From JAFLCM01 sp046154665 (lineage in GTDB: Bacteria > Planctomycetota > Phycisphaerae > Phycisphaerales > UBA1924): a stretch of 64,000 nt of DNA. The position numbers and the translations under genes are program-made. Location: the NCBI GenBank assembly GCA_046154665.1, contig JBJXFG010000054.1:1-64000 (forward strand), given 5' to 3'. The notes under the pieces are model-generated. The model saw only the letters and a program-made list of their open reading frames with translations. It did no database searches and was not told the origin of the DNA. Position 1 is the first letter of the stretch, and the number at the start of each line of letters is the position of its first letter. Shown here piece after piece: positions 23,486 to 32,937 of the stretch.

Positions 23486-23546
23486 TTCGGATGAGGCGTG
23501 GCTTCCCTTCTCCGCGTCGTCCGCGTCTGTGCGGTGGAACGGCCGC

Positions 23547-26500
23547 TTACTTCTTCTTCCGTTTCTTGTCGAACAGGTCGCCGATGCCCTTGATGATCTG
23601 GTCAACGCCCTCGCCCGTGCCCTCGGCGGCATCGCCCGGCAGCTTGATGATGTCTTTGCCGAGGCGTTCCCAGTCGACGTCGGTCTTGGGGTTGTCGATA
23701 TCGCCGCTGATCTTGAGGGGGATCGAGCTGACATCCCTCAGGCCGGGGAGGTTGCCGAGCCTGAGCGCGCCGGAGATTTCGTCGGCGAGCGCGAAGACCG
23801 GCACCCAGACGATGAGGCGCATCTTGCGTTTGACGAGGTCGACCTGGCCCTCTGTGGCGAGTTCGAACTCGCCGGTGGGCATTGAGAAGCGGTCGTAGTT
23901 GACGACGCCCTGGCGGATCTTGGCCTTGAAGGGCGGGATCTTCTGGCCGACCTTGCCGAAGGACTGGTTGCTGGTGGCCTTGAGGATCTCGCCGAAGAAA
24001 TCCGAGCTCTGGAACTGGACGGTGCCGAGGTCGAACACGAGGTCGGCGTTGAGCTTGCTCATGTCGCCGTCGAGCGGGGCGGTGAGCCCGTCGGCGGTGA
24101 TGACGGCGGGTTTGTCGTCGGCGGTCTTTTCGACCTTGCTCAGCACCGGGACCACCGTCGAGATGTACCGCTTGCTGGCTTCGGGGGTGATGCGGGTCAT
24201 GCGGGCGACGACCTGCTTGCTGGAGACGAACACGCCGTCGCGCACCTCGCCTGCGGCGCTGGCCTCGGCGTATTCGGCGCGGAGGATCGCCGCGAGCGTG
24301 CCGGAGCGCTTGCTCAGGCGGTCGGTGTCGAGCGTGGCGTCCACCCGTGCGCCCAGCAGATCGACGAGCGCGCCCTTCTGGCCCGCCAGCGCGTCGACCA
24401 ACGGCGTGGGCAGGCCGCCGACGATCTGCGAGGTGATGGTGGCCAGTTCGGGCGTGAGATTGCCGGTGGAATCAGCGATGTTGTCGAGCGTGCCCTTGAT
24501 AGAGAGCGGCTTGGTGGCGCCTGCGGCCGTCGCACCGGTGCCGGCACCCGCGGGCAGGCCGGTGAGTTTGACGCCCGGGGTGGAGAGTTCGAACTGGGCG
24601 CGTCCGCCTGGGAGTGTGACGAATCCGCCGATGAGTTCGCCCATGTCGGCCTCGACGCCGTCGGGCGTGGCGAGGGCGAGGCCCGGGGCTTTGAAGCCCA
24701 GGTCGGCTTTGAAGATGGCGGGGTCGAGCATTCGTCCGGCGGGCCCGAGGTTGAGGGCGCGGACCTGCAGGCTGGTGGTGACGGGGCGCATGAGGCGTGC
24801 GGTGGGCTTGCCGTCGGCGCCGGTGAAGAGGTATTGGTTGGCGAGGGCGGGGTCGAGCGTCCAGGTGGCGCTGAAGGGGAGGATGCGTGTGCCGTTCTCG
24901 TTGTGGCCGGCGGTGACGCGGGTCTGGAGCCGCGGCGATTCGACGATCGCGTTGAGCACCACGCCCTCGCCCACCTGGGGCTCGCGGTTGGCGAGGACCA
25001 TCAGCTTGAGCGTGTCGCCGACGGCGCGCGAGAGCAGCTCGGGCGTGCCGAGCCACGCGTCGATGGCGGCGCTGTTGGTGGCCTCGATGGTGGCCTCGCG
25101 GAGTTCGGTGGGCATGTTGGGCCCGCCGTCGATCCGCGCAGTGATGAGTGTGGGCCCGGGGTTGGCGGGGTCAAAGGCTTCGATCGAGGCGGTGATCTCG
25201 CCGTTGGGGCGCGCGGGATCGCTGTTCATGATGGCGGCGGCGCCGAGCTTTCGGAAGCCGACGTTGAGCGGACGGGCGTTGGCGGTTCCCGCGCCGAGGG
25301 TGGTGGCGTTGAGGAGGGTGAAGTCGCCCTCGTTGCGGAGCTCGGCGCGGTACGCGCCGAGGGGGCGCTTGCCGAGCTCGGTGGGGCCGACGATGGGGAT
25401 GTTCATCTGCGAGACGCTGGCGACGAAGACCGCGTCGCCGCGGAGCGCGGGGCGGGGGTTCAGGTCGGGGGCCTTGAGCGCGAGGATGGTGTCGGCGGTC
25501 TGCGGCGTGACGCGGGCGCGGGCTTCGGTCGGGCCGACGGTGAGCTTGTCCGAGGTGATGACGGCCTTGGAACTCGCACTGACCTGGGGGCTGGTGAGGG
25601 TGAACGCGTAGCCCTTGTCGCCTTGCAGGGCGGCGAGCTGGGCGTCGAAGGTGCCGCCGAGGGCCGCTTGCGCGAGCACGGCGTTCTCCGGGCTGACGAG
25701 CGCGATGAGTGACGAGGGGACGCTGGTGAAATCGATGACGCCGCGCGGGGTGATGGTGCGGATGTCGATGCCCTTGCTCTCGCCCCCCCCGCCTCCAAGG
25801 ACTCCGCCCGCGCCGAGGGTGCCCTTGGCGGCGAAGGGGTTGTTCTGGAACGCGCCTGAGGCGTCAAGGGTGAGATCGGCGCCGCCCTTGCCGTCGAGCA
25901 CGGCGTCGGCTTTGAGGGCGGCGATCTCGACGCGTTCGGGCGGGCGGGTGTTGCCGGGTGATCGGAGCGTCAGGCCGAGGGCTGAACCTTGCAGCGAGAT
26001 GCGGGCACCGATGGTGCCGGGGTCGATGGAGGAATCGCCCAGAGCGAGGTCGACGCCCGAGAGGCGCGCGGTGAACGGCGCGGAGCCGTCGATGACGACA
26101 CCGGCTGCGGCTCCACCCTCTGGAGGGTTCAGGGCGGCGTTGAGCACCTCGGCGGGTCGGTTGAGCGTGAGCGTGAGCCCTTCGCCGACGGTCTTCACGC
26201 GACCCGCGCCGATCTCGATCCGGCCTGCGCCGGTCGCGCCGCTGCTGGTGAGGTTGAGGTCGAGCGTGGATGAACCGGAGGCACCCGGCGCGGCGGTGAG
26301 GTCGAGGTTCATCGTGCCGCCGAAGAGCGCGTCGGCGAGTCGGCGGGCCTGTTCGCCGGCGATCGACGCGACCGAGGCGGGCATGTCGACGATCTGGATG
26401 GCGCCCTCGGGGCGCGCGTCCTTGAGAGTGAGGCGGACCCCGCCGGGGGCTTTCGCGTCTTGCACGAACAGGCCGGCGACGGTGAGCGAGGGGCTGAGGA

Positions 26501-28571
26501 TCTCGAATCGCTTGCCGGCGTGTTCGAGGGTGTGGCGCATCGAGAGCTTGGGGTTTTTGACGCCGTCGATCTCGGCCTCGGTGTCGAGGCTGGCGATGGT
26601 GAGGGGTCCGGCGTTGGAGTTGCTGAGGGCGACGCCGAGTTCGCCGGCGATGACGCGGAGTTTGGCGCGGGTGCGGCCGAAGTCGAGGCCGCTGGGGCCC
26701 ATGACGCCGGGGAACTCGAAGTCGCGGACGATGATGCTGGCGAGGCCCTCGCCCGTGACGGTGATTCCGGCGTCCGGCGGGGTGAATCGGCGCGCGAGAG
26801 CACCCAGCGCGGTGGTCTCGAGCTTGACGCCTTCGTTGCGGGCGCGGATGCGGTCGGGGTCGATGAACAGGTCGAACCAGAGGCGCGTCTTCTGGCTCGA
26901 GATGATGCCCGAGACGTAGGGCGGCGATGTGGCTTCGGCGGAAGACGCGGCACCGTCGGCTGGCTTCGGGTCGGTCGAAATTCCGCCGCCCGCGAGCGTG
27001 CTGCCGCCGATCTGCTTCGCCGAGACGAGCGGTTCGTTGCGCGTGGCCAGGCCGGCGCGGAGGTCGGCCTTGAGGTCGGGGCCGAGGATCTCGGCGAGAT
27101 CAATGCCCGCGGGCTGGGCGAGCGGCTGGAGGATCGCGGTGGGAACATCGTCAACGAGGAACTGACCGCGGAGCCGACCGGGCCCCTCGGGGCGGGGTGC
27201 GCCGGTGTCGTCGAGCAGGTCGGACGCGGTGAGGTCGAGCCGGATCGCGCCGGAAGGCTTGCCGTCGAGGGTGGTGTTGATCTGTCCCAGAGCGCCGAAT
27301 CCCTCGGCGAAATCGCGGGTGCCGACGCGGAGCTCGAAGGGTTCGACGGTGAAGGCTCGCGCGGCAGCGTTGGGGCCGGTGGAGAGCGAACCGCTCATGC
27401 GCGTCGAGCGCAGCAGGGTTGCCACCTTGGCGCCGCGGTAGTCCACGGGCTTGGGGGTGGTGCCGCCGACGGAGGACGTCGGCATCGGGACGTCGAGCGA
27501 TTCGATGATCCAGGTTAGGGTGGGACGCTCGGCGACGGTCAGCACCGGCGGGGCGCCGTCCTTGCCGGGGACGGCGAGGGCGGCGGCGGGGGCTTTCACT
27601 TCGATGAACGCCGGGCGGGCGGTGTCGGCGAGGACAAGGCGGCCATCCTTCAGAAGGACGTGCGCGGCGATGCGGGCGGGGGGATCGCCCGCGCCGCCGG
27701 GCCCGGATGAAGCGCCCGCTGAGGCGGCCCCAGACCGCGCCGCGATGAGCTCGAGATACTCGGCGGGGATGGCGCCTTCGAGTTTCACGTCGGCGCTGGC
27801 TTTGTCGAGCGTCACGAGGCCGTCGGCCTGCGTGATGTTCTGAGCCGTCGCGGTGAGATCGAGGGCGCGCTGGCCGTCGAGGGTGTTGGCGGTGGCGGTG
27901 AGGGTGAAGGGCTTGCCGAGTTCGAGGTCGCCGCTGGCGGTGAGCGCGGTGAGGCCGATGGTGCGGACGCCCGAGCCCGGGGTGAGTTCGCCGGTGTACT
28001 TCACTTCGGAATCGGTGACGCGGAGGCGGGCGGCGAGGCCCTGGGGCAATCGCAGTTCTTTCGCCGGGGCAGGCTGTCCGGGCTGGGCCGCGCCGGGTCG
28101 CGGCACGGTGGCGACGCCGGGGCGTGGGCGGAGCGCTTCTTCGAGGTTGGTGGTGCGTTCCTTGCCGGTGGGGGAGACGATCTGCTTGATGTCGCCGCGG
28201 AGTTTGACGGTGATATCTCCGAGGTTCATGCCGCCGGTGGCGAGGGAAAGGAGTCCGGCACCGGTGGAGAGGTCGGCCTCGGCGACGACCGCGCCGGAGG
28301 GGTCGAGCAAGCGCACCGGGCCGACCTGCTGCGGGCCGCCCCACGAAAGGCTCATGGTGTCGATCTTGAACGAGCCCGAGATGTCTTTGTTGAGGGCGTT
28401 CTCGGCGATGCCTCGGCCGAAGCGCGATGCCAGGGCGGGCGCGAACGCCACGAGCACCGCCAGCAGCACGACGACAACGCCGAGCGTGATGAGGAGTTTC
28501 TTGATGATCTTGCCGTGGGGGGCAAGGGTGGTGCGTGGTGAGAGGAGGTTGGGACGAGTCGGGGTCTTCAT
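23547..28571 (-). CDS. Large AsmA/TamB-like envelope protein
   Basis: 1674 residues. A cytoplasmic leader and one N-terminal membrane anchor (KKLLITLGVVVVLLAVLVAF, about 22-45) are followed by a very long periplasmic beta-rich region with repeated D/T/L-rich motifs. The C-terminal 200 residues are the clearest AsmA-like part: PPFKAKIRQGVVNYDRFSMP, then ISGDIDNPKTDVDWERLGKD, ending in a basic tail KKRKKK. AsmA-clan proteins span the periplasm as hydrophobic grooves that move phospholipids between membranes. Twice the length of E. coli AsmA (617 aa) and longer than TamB (1259 aa). The start used (MKTPTRPNLL) leaves the anchor near the N-terminus; the frame opens 27 codons earlier. No TamA partner is visible here. 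Confidence 0.8.
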   Translation of the reverse strand: MKTPTRPNLLSPRTTLAPHGKIIKKLLITLGVVVVLLAVLVAFAPALASRFGRGIAENALNKDISGSFKIDTMSLSWGGPQQVGPVRLLDPSGAVVAEADLSTGAGLLSLATGGMNLGDITVKLRGDIKQIVSPTGKERTTNLEEALRPRPGVATVPRPGAAQPGQPAPAKELRLPQGLAARLRVTDSEVKYTGELTPGSGVRTIGLTALTASGDLELGKPFTLTATANTLDGQRALDLTATAQNITQADGLVTLDKASADVKLEGAIPAEYLELIAARSGAASAGASSGPGGAGDPPARIAAHVLLKDGRLVLADTARPAFIEVKAPAAALAVPGKDGAPPVLTVAERPTLTWIIESLDVPMPTSSVGGTTPKPVDYRGAKVATLLRSTRMSGSLSTGPNAAARAFTVEPFELRVGTRDFAEGFGALGQINTTLDGKPSGAIRLDLTASDLLDDTGAPRPEGPGRLRGQFLVDDVPTAILQPLAQPAGIDLAEILGPDLKADLRAGLATRNEPLVSAKQIGGSTLAGGGISTDPKPADGAASSAEATSPPYVSGIISSQKTRLWFDLFIDPDRIRARNEGVKLETTALGALARRFTPPDAGITVTGEGLASIIVRDFEFPGVMGPSGLDFGRTRAKLRVIAGELGVALSNSNAGPLTIASLDTEAEIDGVKNPKLSMRHTLEHAGKRFEILSPSLTVAGLFVQDAKAPGGVRLTLKDARPEGAIQIVDMPASVASIAGEQARRLADALFGGTMNLDLTAAPGASGSSTLDLNLTSSGATGAGRIEIGAGRVKTVGEGLTLTLNRPAEVLNAALNPPEGGAAAGVVIDGSAPFTARLSGVDLALGDSSIDPGTIGARISLQGSALGLTLRSPGNTRPPERVEIAALKADAVLDGKGGADLTLDASGAFQNNPFAAKGTLGAGGVLGGGGGESKGIDIRTITPRGVIDFTSVPSSLIALVSPENAVLAQAALGGTFDAQLAALQGDKGYAFTLTSPQVSASSKAVITSDKLTVGPTEARARVTPQTADTILALKAPDLNPRPALRGDAVFVASVSQMNIPIVGPTELGKRPLGAYRAELRNEGDFTLLNATTLGAGTANARPLNVGFRKLGAAAIMNSDPARPNGEITASIEAFDPANPGPTLITARIDGGPNMPTELREATIEATNSAAIDAWLGTPELLSRAVGDTLKLMVLANREPQVGEGVVLNAIVESPRLQTRVTAGHNENGTRILPFSATWTLDPALANQYLFTGADGKPTARLMRPVTTSLQVRALNLGPAGRMLDPAIFKADLGFKAPGLALATPDGVEADMGELIGGFVTLPGGRAQFELSTPGVKLTGLPAGAGTGATAAGATKPLSIKGTLDNIADSTGNLTPELATITSQIVGGLPTPLVDALAGQKGALVDLLGARVDATLDTDRLSKRSGTLAAILRAEYAEASAAGEVRDGVFVSSKQVVARMTRITPEASKRYISTVVPVLSKVEKTADDKPAVITADGLTAPLDGDMSKLNADLVFDLGTVQFQSSDFFGEILKATSNQSFGKVGQKIPPFKAKIRQGVVNYDRFSMPTGEFELATEGQVDLVKRKMRLIVWVPVFALADEISGALRLGNLPGLRDVSSIPLKISGDIDNPKTDVDWERLGKDIIKLPGDAAEGTGEGVDQIIKGIGDLFDKKRKKK

Positions 28572-28696
28572 AGCCCGCAAGGGTATGAAGCTCGAACATG
28601 GCGGCGCGGACATGTGAGCGTTGGGACCGAGCGGTTTCCGTACGGTTCCCACACGGCGGTGGGGGCCGCGGAGCGTCAGCAGCCTTACACTCGTGC

Positions 28697-29179
28697 ATGA
28701 CCGCCACCCGCAACGACCTTTCGAGCGCGACCCGTCAGAAAGTCTGCGCGATTCTGGATGCGCGACTCGCCGACGCCGTGGATTTGGCGACGATGTGCAA
28801 GCAGGCGCACTGGAACGTGAAAGGCCCGTCGTTCATCGCGCTGCACAAGCTCTTCGATGAGGTGCACGAGGTGGTAGAGGGCGCGGTCGATGAGATCGCC
28901 GAGCGCGTCGTCGCGCTGGGGGGCACGGCCCACGGGACCGCACGAGCGGCGGCGAAGGGGTCAACGCTGAAGGAATATCCGGCGAACATCACCAAGGGGC
29001 GCGACCACGCCGCCGCACTGGCGGACCGACTCGCGGCGTTCGGCAAGCTGGCGCGGTCGGCGATCGACGACACCACGAAGCTGGGCGACGCGGGCACGGC
29101 GGACCTGTTCACGGGCGTCTCACGCGACATCGACAAGATGCTGTGGTTCGTCGAGGCTCACCTGCAGGCGAACGCGTAG
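28697..29179 (+). CDS. dps: Dps-family ferritin-like protein
   Basis: 160 residues forming a four-helix bundle of the Dps family, which assembles into 12-mers that oxidise and store iron using peroxide and protect DNA. The inter-subunit ferroxidase ligands are in the expected spacing: H38 in CKQAHWNVKGPSF, H50 in ALHKLFDEVH, then D65 and E69 in EGAVDEIAER. The basic N-terminus (MTATRNDLSSATRQK) could bind DNA. The start is ATG 28697; the open frame before it overlaps the AsmA gene's upstream region and is non-conserved. Divergent from the AsmA-like gene, monocistronic, and followed by a composite repeat. Confidence 0.92.
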   Translation: MTATRNDLSSATRQKVCAILDARLADAVDLATMCKQAHWNVKGPSFIALHKLFDEVHEVVEGAVDEIAERVVALGGTAHGTARAAAKGSTLKEYPANITKGRDHAAALADRLAAFGKLARSAIDDTTKLGDAGTADLFTGVSRDIDKMLWFVEAHLQANA

Positions 29180-29200
29180 CTGTTTTCATTCGAAGACATT

Positions 29201-29405
29201 TGAACGCGGAGATCGCGGAGGTCGCGGAGAAAGGCAAGAGAGAGAGAAAGAGAGAGGCGGGCTGGGGTTCGGGTTTCGGGGTTCAGGGCCCGGCTGAGAT
29301 TAACCCCTCACTTCGTGCCTCCGTGCCTCCTTGCCTTCGTGCCTTCGTGCCTTTCTCCAGCCCTCTGTCTTCCTCCGCGAACTCCGCGATCTCCGCATTG
29401 AAAAA
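29201..29405. repeat. Composite interspersed element with terminal inverted repeats, copy 1
   Basis: About 205 bp. The left end TGAACGCGGAGATCGCGGAG is inverted at the right end (about 29369-29405) with few mismatches over about 35 bp. Inside are a purine-rich AAGAGAGAGAAAGAGAG run, a GGTTCGGGTTTCGGGGTTC block, and five tandem 8-bp units TYCGTGCC at 29312-29351. The same order of parts recurs at 57964-58209. It lies between dps and the FkbM gene and contains no ORF. Confidence 0.8.
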
Positions 29406-29417
29406 CGCCATTCAGAC

Positions 29418-30323
29418 TCACGCCCGGAAGATGCGGGCCATGCGGCGCTGCAGTTCGGTCAGGTCGGCGCGAACGAACACGGCGTTGACCTCCATCCAGC
29501 CGCACATGACGTAAGGCTGGGTGCTCATGTAGTTGCGCAGGGCCGGGTCGGAGCCGCGGGAGTTGTCTTCGATCATCAGCACCTTGGGGCGGTGCTTGTG
29601 CAGGTCGAAACCCTGGAGGAGCGCGACTTCTCCACCTTCGACATCGATGACGGCGACGTCGATCTCTCCACCACTCGGCGGGTGTTTCTCGAGCAGGTCA
29701 TCCATGCTCGTCAGGGGCACGCTCACGACCGACTTGGGCGCGGGCTGCGTGTCGCGGAGGTGCTGGGCGGTGGTGGTGTGGTAGGAGAGCATCCCGCCGT
29801 ACTGGTCGGTGGTGACGGTGAACTCGGCCTGCCCGGTGGATCCGCGGCGCGACAGCGCGGCGTGGACCACCTGCGAGTTGACGCGGCGCTTGGCGCACTG
29901 CTCGGCCTTGTCGGGGATGGCCTCGATGAGCAGCCCCTTCCAGCCCATGGCCTCGAGCGCGTAGGTGACGGAGTAGTTATAGCCGTCGAAGGCGCCGACC
30001 TCGATGAAGTTGCCTTCGAGCTGGCCTTCGAAGAGGTCGTAGAGCAGCAGGTCTTCGCCGAACTGGGAGCGGAACTCGACGGGCAGCGCGGGCTCTTTGC
30101 CCGCGGCCCGGAGGCGTGCCGCGGCTTCGAGGGCGTAGACCTTCTGGCGGGTGCGCGTCAGTGTGTGATACATCTGCCCGAGGGCGCCGCGCATCTGCAG
30201 CACGGCCTGCTCGACGGGTGACAGTTGATTCGCGGGCGCGGCGGCGGGGCGGTTGGCGACGGGTGGCATAGCAACGGAGGGTATAGCGTTCCGACCCGGT
30301 TTGCTGAAACGCAGACGCGGCAT
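29418..30323 (-). CDS. FkbM-family SAM-dependent methyltransferase
   Basis: 301 residues. The first 75 are a low-complexity and helical segment. The methyltransferase domain then follows: FRSQFGEDLLLYDLFEGQ, the SAM-binding motif FIEVGAFDGYNYSVTYALE, KGLLIEAIPD with the acidic residue after strand 2, SVPLTSMDDLL, and the FkbM signature IDVAVIDVEGGEVALLQGFD. FkbM-like enzymes O-methylate sugars or polyketides and often sit with glycosylation genes; here it is isolated. The start at MPRLRFSKPG is one of two options (another Met 18 codons later). Confidence 0.85.
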   Translation of the reverse strand: MPRLRFSKPGRNAIPSVAMPPVANRPAAAPANQLSPVEQAVLQMRGALGQMYHTLTRTRQKVYALEAAARLRAAGKEPALPVEFRSQFGEDLLLYDLFEGQLEGNFIEVGAFDGYNYSVTYALEAMGWKGLLIEAIPDKAEQCAKRRVNSQVVHAALSRRGSTGQAEFTVTTDQYGGMLSYHTTTAQHLRDTQPAPKSVVSVPLTSMDDLLEKHPPSGGEIDVAVIDVEGGEVALLQGFDLHKHRPKVLMIEDNSRGSDPALRNYMSTQPYVMCGWMEVNAVFVRADLTELQRRMARIFRA

Positions 30324-30410
30324 CGTCCGGCCTCTTTTGCTGCTTTGCTGCTTTGCGGATTCCCCACTCCAGACTCCCCACTCCCCACTCCCGCTGTCTT
30401 TCCCCCCGGC

Positions 30411-30896
30411 ATGATCCACCCGCTCATCCCCATCATCCTCCAGACGATCTCGTCACTGGCCATCGCGGGCGGGTTCATCTTCGCGGCGATCCAGCTGCGC
30501 GAGACCCGGCGCGCCCAGCACGTCGCCAACTTCGCGCGGCTCGTCGAGATGCAGATGTCGCTCCGGCGTCTGCGCGTCGAGCACCCAGAGCTGGCGTCGG
30601 TCCACACCCACGACGTCGCCGACCTGCCGACCGACCGCGACGTGCAGCACTACTTCTTGAACCTGATGCAGCTGAGCCTGTTCGAGATCGCGTGGTACGC
30701 CCACCGCCAGGGCCAGCTCGCCGATGATTACTTCGCGAGCTGGGAGCACCGCATGCACGCGCTGTGCACGGAAGAGTCATTCCAGAAGATGATGACCAAG
30801 CCGGGGATGAAGATCATGCACGATGATTTTCATCGGTATCTGCAGACGATGATGCGGCGGTCGGAGTTGCAGAGGGGGTTGGCGCGTCAAGACTAA
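30411..30896 (+). CDS. Small membrane-anchored protein of unknown function
   Basis: 161 residues, not recognised. The N-terminus is one membrane helix (PLIPIILQTISSLAIAGGFI) followed directly by an amphipathic helix IQLRETRRAQHVANFARLVE and a soluble helical domain. The pattern of one TM plus RETRRAQ resembles bacterial 'DUF6082-like' single-pass proteins, but I cannot place it. Upstream is a run of ACTCCCC/ACTCCAG 7-bp repeats ending at the ATG. Its stop overlaps the stop of the convergent GIY-YIG gene by 4 bp. Confidence 0.65.
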   Translation: MIHPLIPIILQTISSLAIAGGFIFAAIQLRETRRAQHVANFARLVEMQMSLRRLRVEHPELASVHTHDVADLPTDRDVQHYFLNLMQLSLFEIAWYAHRQGQLADDYFASWEHRMHALCTEESFQKMMTKPGMKIMHDDFHRYLQTMMRRSELQRGLARQD

Positions 30897-32125
30897 TCAT
30901 CCGAAGGTGATAATCCCGCGCGAGACTCCGCCTGGTCAAAGACACGGTCGATGTAGGCTTGATCTTCCTCCGACATTGTCAGACTCTGACGATACTCAGA
31001 GGCTTCAGGGACAGCCGCGAATCGCACTTCGCCCTGCCGTTCTTCGACGAATTTTCGAATGTCCTCAAACTCGAGTCGGAAGTACTCTTTCCGCGGATTG
31101 ACGCGATTCAAACGGTGCTTACCGAACCGCTTGTGAAGCTCGTTCTCCAGTCTCGGAGCATCCTCGCACGAAATCATCATGTGAACGTCGAAGGGGAACG
31201 GTACGGAGGCATCGCCGAGCTCAGCTACTCGTTCCAACGGCTCCAGCCGCCTCGTCATCCCGATTTTGAAGACCCCTTCGCCAAAAGACCCAATGTTGCT
31301 GATCACATAAATATGCCCGGCTCTCGTGAGCTGCGCCTGGGAAACGGCGCGCTCGCGACTTTCCGCTTCCGCTAGTCGTGCACGCAACTGCTCGATCTCG
31401 GTCGAATGCTGGTCGCGCGTCTCGGCGAGGGCCTTGTCCAACGCGGCTCGGATCGCGGTCTGCTCCCGCTCGAGGCGCTCGAGCTCCTTCTGCACCTCGC
31501 GCTCGCGTGCCTGCTCCTCGCGAATCTGAGCCTTGATCTTGGCCTGTTCTTCCCGCTCGATCTGCTTCTTCACCTCAGACTCGAAGTCCCGCTTGAGTTG
31601 ATCGAGAAGGCGAGCCTCTTCTTCTGGCGGCACCCGAAAGCCAATGCTCTGACACCACTCGACCGCTTCGGAAAGCCGTTTCTTGTTGGCGGCGTAGTTG
31701 TTAGCGTTGATGCTCCGAGCAACCCACTGCTCAGTCTGCTTGAGATACTCCTCTGCAAGCTGTTCAGCTCGCCTGTTCATTGCGGCAAGACGTGTTTCCT
31801 GCTCGTCTCGATCCATTCGGAGTTTGCGCGTCTGCACGAGTGACCCAGACATCTCAGCCTTGAGTAGCTCGCATTCCCGCTCACGGTCCTCGAGCTTGAT
31901 CTTTCGAGACTGCCAGTCCGCGAACTGCTGCTCCAACTGCTTTCGTTCTATTTCATGCTTCCGACGGATGGTTTCCGCCGCGGCGAGTTCTTTGGAGGCC
32001 TGATCCTTGAGCCTCGCTGATTCAGATCGCGCAAGTTCAGCAGCGGATCGCCGTCGCTCGACCAGAATAAAAACCAGCGCCGCGCCGAGTAGAAATCCAA
32101 CTACCGCCACAACAAGAATCGTCAT
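30893..32125 (-). CDS. Membrane-anchored coiled-coil protein with T5orf172/GIY-YIG nuclease domain
   Basis: 410 residues. A single N-terminal membrane helix (TILVVAVVGFLLGAALVFIL) precedes a long coiled coil (about 25-265, with EREEQAKIKAQIREEQARER). A DUF4041-like part (about 95-175) lies within it. Residues 270-350 are a T5orf172/GIY-YIG-type domain: GHIYVISN, then FKIGMTRR, LENELHKRFGKHR and NPRKEYFRL. GIY-YIG proteins are nucleases; DUF4041-T5orf172 proteins occur in phages and bacterial accessory regions and their function is not settled. The membrane anchor is unusual for a DNA nuclease. GC content is clearly below that of the neighbours, as for the next gene. Confidence 0.82.
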   Translation of the reverse strand: MTILVVAVVGFLLGAALVFILVERRRSAAELARSESARLKDQASKELAAAETIRRKHEIERKQLEQQFADWQSRKIKLEDRERECELLKAEMSGSLVQTRKLRMDRDEQETRLAAMNRRAEQLAEEYLKQTEQWVARSINANNYAANKKRLSEAVEWCQSIGFRVPPEEEARLLDQLKRDFESEVKKQIEREEQAKIKAQIREEQAREREVQKELERLEREQTAIRAALDKALAETRDQHSTEIEQLRARLAEAESRERAVSQAQLTRAGHIYVISNIGSFGEGVFKIGMTRRLEPLERVAELGDASVPFPFDVHMMISCEDAPRLENELHKRFGKHRLNRVNPRKEYFRLEFEDIRKFVEERQGEVRFAAVPEASEYRQSLTMSEEDQAYIDRVFDQAESRAGLSPSDD

Positions 32126-32150
32126 TTGTGCTTCTCACCTTGTCATCGAG

Positions 32151-32888
32151 CTATCCGCTCGTCGGACGACTTACAGCGCCAATGGACCGAATACACGTGT
32201 CTGCTGCTCGCCCGCACGACGTACAACGAGAAAGCGTCAAAAAGTCACAGAGCGGAAGGATGCATTCGAGCCCACACCGCACACACCAGCCAGTCACGAG
32301 CGCCTCTGAATTTCCGGTAGCTTCGACCGCATTTGCTTTGTCATGACTGCCAACTCGGACAGTTCGCAACTGCCTCGCCTGACCGAGCCTTGCATCCCAG
32401 CCCAGATCACCGCCAAGCAAGGCCTGGACCTCAGTTGCCGTCACGCCACTTCGGGACTCTATCAGCGCGTAGAGTCTGTGGAACGCCGCGAGCTCATCTC
32501 TCGCTTGACGAAGCCGGTCGGCAAGATCGTCGGACGCAACTCGATCAATCGATCGATTGGTCTTCAAAAGTCCACCCAGCTCTTCAAGGGCCTCTCCGTC
32601 GAGTAAGGGAGGAGCGAGTCGGCAGACGATGTCGATGCAAGGCAGGCTTCTGAAGGTACCCGTCTCGTACTTCTGCTCGTACTTCATCATGTCGACGACA
32701 TGCTGCCAAGCATTTCGAGCGAATCGGATGGCCCCCGGCGCGTCTCCCGCTCGTTCGGCAGTCGATGCGCGTTCCACGAGCAGGTGATACTCCTCTTTCG
32801 CAACTGCAAGGTCCAACTTGGCCATCTCCGCCCTTTCGTCTCGAGTCCCAAGACTATACCGACTCTCTTGATCACATTCGAGACTCAT
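32151..32888 (-). CDS. Unknown protein with C-terminal zinc-ribbon-like cysteines
   Basis: About 245 residues, not recognised. The bulk is helical (KLDLAVAKEEYHLLVERAST and so on) and may be a TPR-like or four-helix fold. Near the C-terminus CVRCGLECIL and CTSCGRAADTC give two CxxC pairs spaced about 20 residues, a zinc-ribbon pattern. It lies 25 bp upstream of the GIY-YIG gene on the same strand and shares its lower GC, so the two are probably one acquired unit. The start is uncertain: ATG 32888 is used; a second ATG at 32825 is possible. Confidence 0.6.
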   Translation of the reverse strand: MSLECDQESRYSLGTRDERAEMAKLDLAVAKEEYHLLVERASTAERAGDAPGAIRFARNAWQHVVDMMKYEQKYETGTFRSLPCIDIVCRLAPPLLDGEALEELGGLLKTNRSIDRVASDDLADRLRQARDELAAFHRLYALIESRSGVTATEVQALLGGDLGWDARLGQARQLRTVRVGSHDKANAVEATGNSEALVTGWCVRCGLECILPLCDFLTLSRCTSCGRAADTCIRSIGAVSRPTSG

Positions 32889-32937
32889 CGCCGCCAAGTT
32901 GCCATGGGCGAGTAATCCTAACCACAGAAATCCCGTC

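Noticed and set aside
29312..29351. A CRISPR-like array of short repeats
   Set aside because: The units are 8 bp and contiguous with no spacers; the same is true at 58102-58157. These are tandem repeats inside a composite element.
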